Shown here in pieces: positions 50,310 to 59,031 of a DNA stretch of 64,000 nt; position 1 is the stretch's first letter, and each line of letters begins with the position of its first letter. Under the pieces are notes generated by a model. That model ran no database searches and was not told where the DNA came from. It was given only the letters and a program-made list of their open reading frames with translations. The stretch covers positions 7,486,501 through 7,550,500 of the forward strand of contig NZ_CP166850.1 of NCBI RefSeq assembly GCF_041346945.1. The letters are read 5' to 3'. Made by a program: the position numbers and the translations under genes. Source of the DNA: Amycolatopsis sp. cg9 (lineage in GTDB: Bacteria > Actinomycetota > Actinomycetes > Mycobacteriales > Pseudonocardiaceae).

Positions 50310-53300
50310 TGGACGAGCTGAAGGCGCTGGCGACGCTGAGCTTCGACTGGGCGGACACGCCCGACCACGTCTGGCGGGATTCGCCGTACCACGTCGAGGG
50401 CTTGCACGCCGATGCGCTCGCCGCACTCGACACGGGCATCCGGGACGCGGTGACCAGCGACGGGCCCAGCCCGATCGGGCTCGTGCTGCGCGGCTTGAAG
50501 GGGGTCGGCAAGACCCACCTGCTGGGTCTCGTCCGGCGTCAGGTGCACCGCGCGCGGGGGTACTTCTTCCTCGATGACGTCACCGCGGCCGAGGCGTTCT
50601 GGGAGAACACCGCCGAGGCGCTGCGCCGTGGGCTCGCCCGCCCGGATGATTCGGGCGAATCGCAGCTGAAGCGGTTCCTGCTGCGCGTGTGCCTGCGGGC
50701 ACACGTCGACGCCGAGGTCGAGGCGAGGATCCGCCGCGGGCGCGGGCTGACGGTGGCGGATGTCGAGGCGTTCGTCGACGGGGTCGCTTCGCTCGATGAG
50801 ATGGTCGCCGACGAGTGCGGGGACACCGCGCGGGCCCTCGTGCTCATCGCGAGCCGGGATCGCGGCGCGAAGTACATCGGCGAGGACTTCCTCGACGGCG
50901 ACGCGGAGCTGACCTCGGAAGCTCGCCAGTGGAACATCTACTCGCGACCGAAACCGTCCCGCGTCCTCGTTCAGGAGATCACGCGGCTGCTCGCCCTCAC
51001 CGGGCCGGTCGTGATCGCCGTGGACCAGCTCGACACGCTCGTCGCCCGGTCGACGAAGGGCATGATGAGCGAGGGGGTCGGAGACGACCTGCTGGTGGCT
51101 CGGATCGCGGACGGGCTGATGGGGCTGCGCGAAGTCACGCACAAGACCTTGACCGTCCTGGCTTGCTTGCCGTCCACGTGGGAGCAGATCAAGACGAAGG
51201 CGGCGGGAACCGTCCCGGACCGCTTCCGGGAGTCGGTGATGCTCGGCCGGATCACCCACGCCGAAGTCGGCCGGGCACTGGTGGAGAAACGGCTGGGCGT
51301 CGCCTACCAGGCCATGGACTTCACCCCGCCGTACCCCACCTGGCCGGTGGCGCCCGAGGCGTTCGACGAGCCTTGGGAACAGTGGACACCGCGCGAGCTG
51401 CTGAAGCGGATCGGTGCCCACATCGACGCGTGCCTGCGCAGCGGCGAGGTCCGGGAACTCATGTCCTTCGACGAAAAGGCTCCGGTCCCGGTCGCGCCCG
51501 TGCGCACCGCGGTCGAGAGTGATCGGTTCGCCGAGCTCGACAGCGAGTTCGAGAAGCTGCAAGCCGAAGCCGATCCCGGGAAGCTGCTCGCCGAGAAGAC
51601 CGTCGACAAGACCATGCCCGATCTGCTCTCCGCTGCCCTTCGCTGCTGGGTCACCGAAGTCGGGGACGACGACCTCGAGTGGTCGTGCGAGCGCCAGAAC
51701 GGGCGGAGTGAGGTGCACGCCTGGCTCACCCGGACCCTCGACGAGGCCGCGGACCTCCAGGAGCACTGGGCGTTCCGGGCGATCGCGGCCCGCGATCCGC
51801 GCGCGGCACTGAGCCGGTTCCGGAAGGCGCGGTCGGCCGCGGGACAGCGGCAAGGCGCGGACAACCGCCACCTCGTCATCCTTCGCGACGCCTGGGGGCG
51901 CGGGGCCAAGACGCGGGAAGAGGTCGAGAAGTTCACGACCGCGGGCGGCAAGACCATCCCGCCGAGCGTGGCCGACGTCCGGATCTTCTGGGCCCTGGAC
52001 AAGATGCTCACCAACGGTGGCCGTGAGCTGCACGAGTGGTTGATCGATCGCCGGCCCGCGAGCCGGTCCGAGTTGTTGTCCGCCGTGCTGCCGGAGAAGC
52101 CGTCGGGGCAGCCCGCCGAAGGGACGCATCCGCCGCCGGGGGAGGGGGAGATCACGCTCGGGACCGTTGTCGGGTCGGGGGAGCCGGTGCGGGTCGGGCT
52201 TTCCGCGCTGCGCAAGCACGCCGCCGTCTTCGCGGGGTCCGGTTCGGGGAAGACCGTGCTGCTCCGGCGGATCGTGGAGGAGTGCGCTCTCCTGGGGGTT
52301 TCCGCGATCGTCCTGGACCCGAACAACGACCTCGCCCGCCTCGGCGACGCCTGGCCCGCGCCACCGGAGGGCTGGGGGCCCGAGGACGCCCAGCTGGCCA
52401 AGCGGTACCTGGCCGAGACGGACGTCGTCGTCTGGACGCCGGGCCGCGCGACCGGGCGGCCGCTGGCGTTCCAGCCGCTGCCCGACTTCGCCGGCGTTCT
52501 CGACGACTCCGACGAGTTCGCGGCGGCCGTCGAGGTGGCCGTGGCGACGCTGGCGCCCCAAGCCCGGCTGACCGGGACCACGGCGAAGACGAACATCGGG
52601 CTGGCGGTGCTGCGGCAGGCGGTGGTCCAGCACGCGCGGACCGGGTCGCGGAGCCTGCCGGCGCTGATCGAGCTGCTGACCGACCTGCCCGAGGACGTCA
52701 GCAACCTCAACGACGCCAAGCGCATCGCGGCCGGCCTGGCCGAAGTGCTCAAGGCGGCGATGGTCAACGACCCGCTCTTCGCGGGCGGTGGCGAACCCGT
52801 GGACCCGGGCGTGCTGCTCACCCCGGCCGGCGGCAAGCGGGCTCGGGTCTCCGTGATCAGCTTCGTCGGGCTGCAGGCGGAGGAGCAGCGGCAGAACTTC
52901 GTCAACCAGCTGCAGATGGAACTGTTCGCCTGGATCAAGCGCAATCCGGCGGGCGACCGGCCGCTGGGGGCGCTGTTCGTGATGGACGAAGCGCAGACGA
53001 TGGCGTCTTCGGGTTCGCTCACGGCCAGTACGCGCAGCACGATCGTGCTCGCTTCCCAGGCGCGCAAGTACGGGCTGGGACTGCTGTTCGCCACGCAGGC
53101 GCCGAAGGGGCTGCACAACCAGGTGGTCGGCAACGCGATGACGCAGTTCTTCGGCCGCCTCAACAGCCCGGCCCAGATCGCCGCCGCCAACGAGCTGGCC
53201 CGCGCGAAGGGGAGCCCGGTCGCGGACATCTCGCGGCTGGAGCGGGCCCAGTTCTACGTCGCGGGGGAGGCGTTCGGCTTCCGCCAGGTGGCGACGCCGC

Positions 53301-53371
53301 TGTGCTTGAGCCACCACCCGGCGAGCCCGCTGCGGCTGGAGGAGGTGATCGCCCGGGCGCGGGAGGACTGA
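50306..53371 (+). CDS. Double ATPase: N-terminal AAA module plus C-terminal HerA/FtsK-like module
   Basis: The 1021-aa protein has an N-terminal NTPase with Walker A GLKGVGKTH (63-71) and VVIAVDQLDTL as Walker B. After helical linkers comes a HerA/FtsK-like motor with AAVFAGSGSGKTVLLRR (Lys649), VLDPNNDLARLGDAWP, LFVMDEAQTMA and FATQAPKGL. HerA-type hexamers pump DNA and are partners of SIR2, nuclease and TIR effectors in known defence systems. Here it is the fourth gene of the TIR/ParA operon and probably the DNA-engaging sensor or motor. All ATPase motifs look intact. It starts at ATG 50306 (ATGATG) over the previous stop. Confidence 0.87.
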   Translation: MMDELKALATLSFDWADTPDHVWRDSPYHVEGLHADALAALDTGIRDAVTSDGPSPIGLVLRGLKGVGKTHLLGLVRRQVHRARGYFFLDDVTAAEAFWENTAEALRRGLARPDDSGESQLKRFLLRVCLRAHVDAEVEARIRRGRGLTVADVEAFVDGVASLDEMVADECGDTARALVLIASRDRGAKYIGEDFLDGDAELTSEARQWNIYSRPKPSRVLVQEITRLLALTGPVVIAVDQLDTLVARSTKGMMSEGVGDDLLVARIADGLMGLREVTHKTLTVLACLPSTWEQIKTKAAGTVPDRFRESVMLGRITHAEVGRALVEKRLGVAYQAMDFTPPYPTWPVAPEAFDEPWEQWTPRELLKRIGAHIDACLRSGEVRELMSFDEKAPVPVAPVRTAVESDRFAELDSEFEKLQAEADPGKLLAEKTVDKTMPDLLSAALRCWVTEVGDDDLEWSCERQNGRSEVHAWLTRTLDEAADLQEHWAFRAIAARDPRAALSRFRKARSAAGQRQGADNRHLVILRDAWGRGAKTREEVEKFTTAGGKTIPPSVADVRIFWALDKMLTNGGRELHEWLIDRRPASRSELLSAVLPEKPSGQPAEGTHPPPGEGEITLGTVVGSGEPVRVGLSALRKHAAVFAGSGSGKTVLLRRIVEECALLGVSAIVLDPNNDLARLGDAWPAPPEGWGPEDAQLAKRYLAETDVVVWTPGRATGRPLAFQPLPDFAGVLDDSDEFAAAVEVAVATLAPQARLTGTTAKTNIGLAVLRQAVVQHARTGSRSLPALIELLTDLPEDVSNLNDAKRIAAGLAEVLKAAMVNDPLFAGGGEPVDPGVLLTPAGGKRARVSVISFVGLQAEEQRQNFVNQLQMELFAWIKRNPAGDRPLGALFVMDEAQTMASSGSLTASTRSTIVLASQARKYGLGLLFATQAPKGLHNQVVGNAMTQFFGRLNSPAQIAAANELARAKGSPVADISRLERAQFYVAGEAFGFRQVATPLCLSHHPASPLRLEEVIARARED

Positions 53372-53436
53372 GCTGTCGATCCGGGCGGGGGCCGTTCGAC
53401 GCGGGGGTGAAGCGAACGCGACCCGAGGAGCACCCC

Positions 53437-53991
53437 GTGATCCGTCTCTACATGAGCATGTCCCTCGACGGCTACATCGCCGCCCCCGACGACCGGCCGG
53501 GCCAGGAGCTGGGCCGCGGCGGCGGCCGGCTGTTCGACTGGCTCGACGACCGCCACGGCGACGGGCCCAGCGGCCAGGTCTACCGCGAGGCGCTGGCGAC
53601 CGGCGCGATCATCTCGGGCCGGCGGACGTTCGAGCTGGCCGGCCGCTGGGGCGGTGACCACCACGACGGCGTGCCGATCCACGTGCTGACCCACCGCGTG
53701 GACCCGGCCGACCCGGCGCCCGGCAGCACGCGGTACTTCACCGACGTGGCGGCCTGCGCCGAGGAAGCGCGCGCGGCGGCCGGCGAGCGCGCGGTCATGG
53801 TGCACGGCGCGGGCGCGGCACGGGCGTTGCTGGCCGCCGGGCAACTGGACGAGCTGGAGATCCACCTGGTCCCGGTCCTGCTCGGCGGCGGCCGACGGCT
53901 GTTCGGCGAGTCGGACCCGGTCGAACTGCGGCTGGTCCGCCGCCTCGAGGACCGCGGCGTCACCCACCTGCGGTATTCGGTTTGCCGGTAG
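53437..53991 (+). CDS. RibD/dihydrofolate-reductase-like family protein
   Basis: The 184-aa protein has the RibD-C/DHFR-like fold: LYMSMSLDGYIAAPDDRPG at the N-terminus, AIISGRRTFELAGRW, MVHGAGAARALLAAGQLDELEIHLVPVLLGGGRRLF. Members bind NADPH, but most have no proven substrate. The GTG at 53437 has GAGGAG 6 bases upstream. It lies 65 bases after the HerA-like gene and converges with the TIR-CHAT receptor gene, which begins 9 bases beyond its stop. It may be a passenger gene between the two conflict loci. Confidence 0.85.
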   Translation: MIRLYMSMSLDGYIAAPDDRPGQELGRGGGRLFDWLDDRHGDGPSGQVYREALATGAIISGRRTFELAGRWGGDHHDGVPIHVLTHRVDPADPAPGSTRYFTDVAACAEEARAAAGERAVMVHGAGAARALLAAGQLDELEIHLVPVLLGGGRRLFGESDPVELRLVRRLEDRGVTHLRYSVCR

Positions 53992-54000
53992 TCTCGCGAT

Positions 54001-57000
54001 TCAGCTATTCGCCGATGCAATGAAGCGCTCGAGCCAATTCAGTATTTTTGTGCCCTTTGGGGTAATTCTGGATTCTTTTCCGAAAGGTGTCAGGATCGAG
54101 GTAACTCTGGAGGCGCCCGGCTCGATCTCGCCAGTGATTTCGATCAACAGGCACAACGTCGTTGCGAGTTCCTCCGCGAGATCCACGCGGTCAGGCTCCT
54201 GTTGGTTCAGCGCGGACCGGATCGCCAGCGCATCGCGGAGATAGGAACGCGCTTCTTCGGTGTCGCCGTCAGCACGCGCTCGGGCTGCCATGCGCTCGTA
54301 GGAGATAGCGAGGTCGCGTTGGTAGTTTGCACGATCCGGTTCCCGTTTGGCCAGTTGCCGAGTGATTTCGAGGGCGAGTTTTCGGTAATGAAGGGCCTCG
54401 TCGTTGTGGAGGTCAGCGACGAGATCACCGAGTTTGGCGTATGCGATGGCGAGGTCCCGCTGGTGATCTGCGCGGTCCGGCTCGCTCGTGGCGAGCTGAC
54501 GGGCGATATCGAGAGCTTGCCGTTGGTAGCGGAGTGCCTCTTCATCGCGGCCGAGGGCGGCCATCAGGTCGACCAGGCGTTCGTAGGAGACGAAAAGATC
54601 GCGCTGGTAGTCAGTGCGGTCGGGTTCGAGGGCGGCCAGTCGCTCGGCGATGTCAAGGCTCTGCTGGTGAAAAGCCAGAGCGTCTTCTTCCTGTCCTGTC
54701 TGGAACATAATGTCGCCGAGGCGTTCGTACGCGACCGAGATGTCGCGTTGGTAGTCGGCGCGGTTCGGCTCGCGTGCGGAGAGTTCGTGGGCGATGTCGA
54801 GGCTTTGCTGGAAGAGACGGAGTGCATCCTGGCTGCGGCCAAGACTGATCATGAGTTCGCCGAGCTTGTTGTACGAGACGCAGAGGTCGCGCTGGTATTC
54901 CGTGCGATTCGGTTCTTGAGCCACCAGTCGCTTGCGGATGTCGAGACCTTGTTGCTGATAACGGATGGCATCCTGGCTTTGGCCGAGGTCAGCCACGATG
55001 CCGCCCAAGCGTTCGCAGGAGATGGCGACGTCGCGTTGGCGGTCGGCATTTCCGGGTTCGCGTGTGGCGAGCTGCTGGGTGATGTCAAGACTGTTCTGGA
55101 ACAGATCGACGGCGTCTTGCGCTCGCCCGAGACTGATCAGGCGACCACCGATTTTGTTGTAGGCGACGGCGAGGTCGCGCTGGTATTCCGTCCGGTGGGG
55201 CTCACGTGCGGCGAGTTGTCGGGTGATGTCGAGGCTTTGCCGGTGGTAGCGGAGGGCGTCTTGGCTGTGGCCGAGGTCGGCCATGCGGTCGCCGAGGCGT
55301 TCGTAGGAGATGGCGAGGTCGCGTTGGTAGTTGGCGTTGTCCGGTTCGCGGGCGGCGAGTTGTTGAGCGATGCCGAGGCTTTGCCGGTGGTAGCGGAGGA
55401 CCTGTTCGCCGTGGCCGAGGCCGGCTTCCAGATCACCGAGCTTGGTGTAGGCGACGGACAGGTCGTGTTGGTAGCTTGCGTTGCCCGGTTCGCGTTTCGC
55501 CCGGTCGGAGAGCACCGCGGTCACCGACACCCAGCGCTCCTTTGCGGCGCTGGTCAGCCCGAGCGCCATGTTGGCATCGGTTTCTGCCTCGGCGACCAGG
55601 GGCGCACCTGAAGCGGTGAGGGGAATGTCAGCGAGGCAATCACCGGCGAACGACGAGATGGTGACGAGCTGTCGTCGAGTCCGGAGGAACACGCAGATCC
55701 TGGCGGCGTGGACGCCGGCCTCGTCGAAGTCAGTGGCCTCGATCAGGTTCCGGACGGCCTCCATTGCGTCCGCTACGTCGACCATGCCGTCTTGCGGTTG
55801 CAAGCGCCGAGCTGCAACTCGTCGAAGTCGGGCCCGCCAGTCGTCCACACTGGTGAGATCACGCAAGCCTTCGGCCGTCCAGCGCTCGACGAACGACTTC
55901 TTGCCCACCGGAGTCAGCAACGAGAACCGGGCGAGCCGGCGCAGGACGGGTGCCACGTCGAGGTCATTTTCGAGGGTGTCGGTGATCATCGCCGTCGAGA
56001 TCGGGATCGTTGAGACCGAAACCTGCAGCAGGACGTCGCGTTCGCTCGCGGTCAACTCGGCGACCAGATCGTTCAGCGCGATGTCACGCAGCTCGACGAT
56101 GATCGCGTCGGCGACCGCCGTAGCGAGGTCTTTGCGGGGTGCGGAGAGGTCGATGCCCTGCTCCGTCGCGTACGCCTGGAGCCGGTCAGTCATGGACCTC
56201 AACCGATTGGTGTCTCCGCGCAGCGCTGCGTCGACCAGCTCGAGCAGGCGAGGGTGGCCGCCGGTCAGGCGAAAGATCGCGTGGGAATCCGCTTGCGTCA
56301 GCCCAGGGAGGCGAAGGAGCAGCTTGCCGGTCTGAGCGCTGCTGAGCGGAACGAGCCGGATGTCCAGCAGACTTGCTGCAGCCGGGACCGGGTATCGGGA
56401 CGTGATCAGGACCCGTCCGCTGGTCGCCGCCGCGACCAGCTGCCCGAGCAGCGCTTCCGTCGCCGCCTCGGTGAAGCTCTCGCCGCCGGGGCGCAAGTTG
56501 TCCTCGAAGTTGTCCAGGACCAAGAGCAACCGATGCTCGCGCAACGCCCGCGTCAGGCGCCCGATGCGCAGCTTGTCGTCGGCATCTTCCTCGCCCAGCT
56601 GAGTGACCAGGCGTTGCGCGCCGGAGCCGTCGACCGAGTCGAGGGCGTCGCGGACCGCGGCGCACAGGCCAGGCAGGTTCAAGACACCGGCGACCGTGGC
56701 GACGACCCAGCCCCGGTCGACCATGCGCTGCATCACGCGTCCCGCCACCGTGCTCTTCCCGACCCCGCCCATCCCGCACAGCGTCACGCCCTGGTGGTCC
56801 GGGCCGGCCAGCGCGCGGACCGCCGTGCGGACCTCGGGGCGGCGGCCGACCAAGTCGTCGACCCCCAAGAGCGGTACCAAGGCTTCCGTTCCCAACGGAG
56901 GCCGGGCGAGCAGTGGCTTCGGCCGGCCCGGCCTGACCACCGGTTGTGGCACACCGGCGCAGAACACGGTCGCAGCGCTGTATTCGGGACGCTGGACGAC

Positions 57001-58389
57001 ACCCTGTTCGGCGGCTTGCCGGCGCTCCCGCTCCAGCGCCCGGCGCGCGTGAGCCAAAGCCGCCGCTGGATCGCGGTCCGGGGCATCGGCCAACTCTTGG
57101 TAGAACTTCGACGCCAGCGCTGTCGCGTACGAGTCGGTGACGCTGCCGTTCATCGCGATGATCTGGCTCAGCCCCGCATCGAGCAGCCGCTCCGCCAGCC
57201 CGCGCGTCGTTCCTGCACCGGAGGGAGGATCGCAGCACGAGAGGAAGAGCAACGGGAGAGGACGGCCCGCGTCGCGGATCGCCGAGGCCAGCTTGTCGGG
57301 GGTGACCAGAACCGCGTGGCCGTCCTCGTCTTCGAGTTCGATGCCGTCCACGCTGCCGTGACCGGACAGATGAAGCACGTGGTATTCGTCGCGCTTCAGC
57401 GCGGCCGTGATGTCGGCCAGGCCCGCCACCTCGAGTGGCCGGACCTGGGCTGCGTCGGGCTGAGCGTCGAGGATTCGCGCCAGTTCGCGTTCCCCGTCGA
57501 GCACCGACGACGCTGTTGTCCCTTCGTCAGGTGCCGCCACCGCGGCCAGGATCTTGAGGGGCGGGGCGAGCGCGGGGGTCAACCGGGCCGGCGGGCCCAG
57601 TGGCCGGCGGGCCAGCGTGAGGCCGTCCATCGCGATCAGCAGGGGCCAGCCGGTGACCGGGAGCCGGGCCGTTTCGAACGGCAGTCGCAGCAGTTCCGGC
57701 CCGGCCTCGACGACAACGTCGAGGCGGTCGCCGGGGCGGTGGTGCGCGAGGATGGCCTCGACCTCGGAGGCAGCCGCACCCGAGAAGAGGAGCGTTCCGC
57801 AGTCGCGGCCGACCGCGGTCAGCGCGGAATCCGTTTGTGCCGGTGTATAACTCGGGTCGAGCAGGGGCGGGAGCCGGCGGGTCGTGTCCGCGAGCTGCGT
57901 GCCCGACAGCCAAGCCCGCGTACGGACTCCGTCGCTGACTGACGTCAGCTGCACCAACAGCTCCGCGCGGGAACGGTCTGGCAAGGTCCCCATCGGAACA
58001 CGGTCACGGTGGTCGAGCAGGTCGTCCCGAATCGCCTCGTACGCCTCGATCGGCCGCCGCAAATACGCTGTCAACAGCGGTGGCACCGACGCGTCGTCGT
58101 CGATCATCACCGGAATCACCCGCAGGCCCTGGACCGCCTGGTGGGTCAGGTAATTGATCTCGGACCGAGCCCACAACGCCTGATCGATGTGCCGGGAGAA
58201 GAAGATCAACCCAGCTGTAGCCCGTCCCAGGCCGTCGTTGATCTTCTCGACCAGGTCGTCCCCGCCGCCGATCTCCATGCCGTCGACCCAGGCGTCGAAG
58301 CCGTCGGCTCGCAACCGGGCAGCGAAGGCCAGCACCTGCGGTTTGTCCGCCGATGCGTGGCTGCAGAAGACGACCGTTCTACCGGACAT
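54001..58389 (-). CDS. TIR-CHAT-NB-ARC-TPR receptor (STAND NTPase), 1462 aa
   Basis: Four modules occur in one protein. TIR at 1-150: TVVFCSHASADK, DGFDAWVD, and ALWARSEINY with Glu77. CHAT, a caspase-like peptidase, at 230-480: HVLHLSGHGSVDG with His344, and LLFLSCCDPPSGA with Cys385/386. STAND/NB-ARC at about 510-830: GMGGVGKST (Walker A, 539-547), LLLVLDNFED (Walker B), LITSRYP and TGGHPRLLELV. C-terminal nine 48-residue TPR units follow. Such receptors oligomerise on a trigger and activate an effector; here two effectors, a putative NADase and a protease, share one switch. Base composition near the 3' end is more AT-rich than its neighbours, suggesting transfer. It starts at ATG 58389, one base inside the upstream stop (TGATG). 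Confidence 0.93.
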   Translation of the reverse strand: MSGRTVVFCSHASADKPQVLAFAARLRADGFDAWVDGMEIGGGDDLVEKINDGLGRATAGLIFFSRHIDQALWARSEINYLTHQAVQGLRVIPVMIDDDASVPPLLTAYLRRPIEAYEAIRDDLLDHRDRVPMGTLPDRSRAELLVQLTSVSDGVRTRAWLSGTQLADTTRRLPPLLDPSYTPAQTDSALTAVGRDCGTLLFSGAAASEVEAILAHHRPGDRLDVVVEAGPELLRLPFETARLPVTGWPLLIAMDGLTLARRPLGPPARLTPALAPPLKILAAVAAPDEGTTASSVLDGERELARILDAQPDAAQVRPLEVAGLADITAALKRDEYHVLHLSGHGSVDGIELEDEDGHAVLVTPDKLASAIRDAGRPLPLLFLSCCDPPSGAGTTRGLAERLLDAGLSQIIAMNGSVTDSYATALASKFYQELADAPDRDPAAALAHARRALERERRQAAEQGVVQRPEYSAATVFCAGVPQPVVRPGRPKPLLARPPLGTEALVPLLGVDDLVGRRPEVRTAVRALAGPDHQGVTLCGMGGVGKSTVAGRVMQRMVDRGWVVATVAGVLNLPGLCAAVRDALDSVDGSGAQRLVTQLGEEDADDKLRIGRLTRALREHRLLLVLDNFEDNLRPGGESFTEAATEALLGQLVAAATSGRVLITSRYPVPAAASLLDIRLVPLSSAQTGKLLLRLPGLTQADSHAIFRLTGGHPRLLELVDAALRGDTNRLRSMTDRLQAYATEQGIDLSAPRKDLATAVADAIIVELRDIALNDLVAELTASERDVLLQVSVSTIPISTAMITDTLENDLDVAPVLRRLARFSLLTPVGKKSFVERWTAEGLRDLTSVDDWRARLRRVAARRLQPQDGMVDVADAMEAVRNLIEATDFDEAGVHAARICVFLRTRRQLVTISSFAGDCLADIPLTASGAPLVAEAETDANMALGLTSAAKERWVSVTAVLSDRAKREPGNASYQHDLSVAYTKLGDLEAGLGHGEQVLRYHRQSLGIAQQLAAREPDNANYQRDLAISYERLGDRMADLGHSQDALRYHRQSLDITRQLAAREPHRTEYQRDLAVAYNKIGGRLISLGRAQDAVDLFQNSLDITQQLATREPGNADRQRDVAISCERLGGIVADLGQSQDAIRYQQQGLDIRKRLVAQEPNRTEYQRDLCVSYNKLGELMISLGRSQDALRLFQQSLDIAHELSAREPNRADYQRDISVAYERLGDIMFQTGQEEDALAFHQQSLDIAERLAALEPDRTDYQRDLFVSYERLVDLMAALGRDEEALRYQRQALDIARQLATSEPDRADHQRDLAIAYAKLGDLVADLHNDEALHYRKLALEITRQLAKREPDRANYQRDLAISYERMAARARADGDTEEARSYLRDALAIRSALNQQEPDRVDLAEELATTLCLLIEITGEIEPGASRVTSILTPFGKESRITPKGTKILNWLERFIASANS
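54202..55494 (-). repeat. Nine 144-bp TPR-coding repeats
   Basis: Nine consecutive 48-codon units (the eighth is one codon short) encode the signature EP...YQRDLA-x-x-Y-x-x-LG, then ALRY-x-x-Q-SLDI-x-x-x-LA. Several DNA units are similar enough to suggest recent internal duplication. Long near-identical runs favour recombination and copy-number change, a common feature of ligand-sensing repeat arrays. Confidence 0.85.
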
Positions 58390-58937
58390 CAGAGGCGCTT
58401 GGCCTCGTACTGCGCGAGAATCGCGTGCGTCGCGTCGATCAACGCCGGCGCTTCGCACACCTCCGCGAAGATCTCCGCGTACTGCAGCAGCACCAGGCGC
58501 AGCCGTTCAAGCTCCGCCCGCAGTTCCAGCGACCGTTCCCAGGCCGCCTCGTGGACGACCACCGCCGTGCCCTCGGCTCGGGTGGCTTCCCACTCCTGCA
58601 GGGCCGGGTGCCACTGGGCCAGGACCGGGCGCAGCACCGCGTTCAACATCCAGATCGCCAGGTGGCCGAAGCGGTATTCACCCTTCCGAGGCGGCTTCGC
58701 CACGGACGGGCCGTACTTGCGCAGTATCTCGCGCGTGACCCCGAACAGCTGGTAGAGCGAGGTCAGCGCCTCGCGCAGGATGCCGTGGTTCGGGGCGAGC
58801 GGGGCCACCGTGATGCGGGTCACCAGCTCGACGTACAGTTCCCACGCCGCATCGCGTTCTGCCTGGTCCGGGCGCCATTCGCCGGACAGCTTCGCCGGGC
58901 CCCAGCCCAGATCCACCCGCACCTTGTCGATGGGCAT
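58389..58937 (-). CDS. Small partner protein of the TIR-CHAT receptor, 182 aa
   Basis: The protein is mainly helical and soluble (DQAERDAAWELYVELVTRITV, REALTSLYQLFGVTREILRKYGPSVA, WERSLELRAELERLRLVLLQYAEIFAEVCEA). It has no recognised catalytic motif. It is translated just before the TIR-CHAT receptor with a 1-base TGATG overlap, so it is probably made in fixed ratio and may be a regulator, antitoxin-like inhibitor or co-sensor. A ribosome site (GGGAAGG, 6 bases before the ATG at 58937) lies inside one arm of a long inverted repeat. Confidence 0.75.
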   Translation of the reverse strand: MPIDKVRVDLGWGPAKLSGEWRPDQAERDAAWELYVELVTRITVAPLAPNHGILREALTSLYQLFGVTREILRKYGPSVAKPPRKGEYRFGHLAIWMLNAVLRPVLAQWHPALQEWEATRAEGTAVVVHEAAWERSLELRAELERLRLVLLQYAEIFAEVCEAPALIDATHAILAQYEAKRL

Positions 58938-58940
58938 GTG

Positions 58941-59026
58941 CCGCCTTCCCGATCCGCTACCGAACGCAACGGCAGTCTACCTAGGTCGATCACGCCGCCG
59001 GAGCTGTTACGGATCGGGAAGGGCGG
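58941..59026. repeat. Long inverted repeat covering the ribosome site of the TIR-CHAT operon
   Basis: The 16-base arm at 58941-58956 and the 17-base arm at 59010-59026 pair with one unpaired base, separated by 53 bases. The first arm contains the ribosome-binding sequence for the gene starting at 58937. The other lies 5 bases beyond the ketoacyl synthase stop. Read-through RNA from that gene could fold and hide the ribosome site. Confidence 0.6.
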
Positions 59027-59031
59027 TCAGC

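Noticed and set aside
42293..58937. Prophage or integrative element as explanation of the conflict-gene island
   Set aside because: No integrase, transposase, structural phage gene, tRNA or paired attachment repeats were seen at either border.
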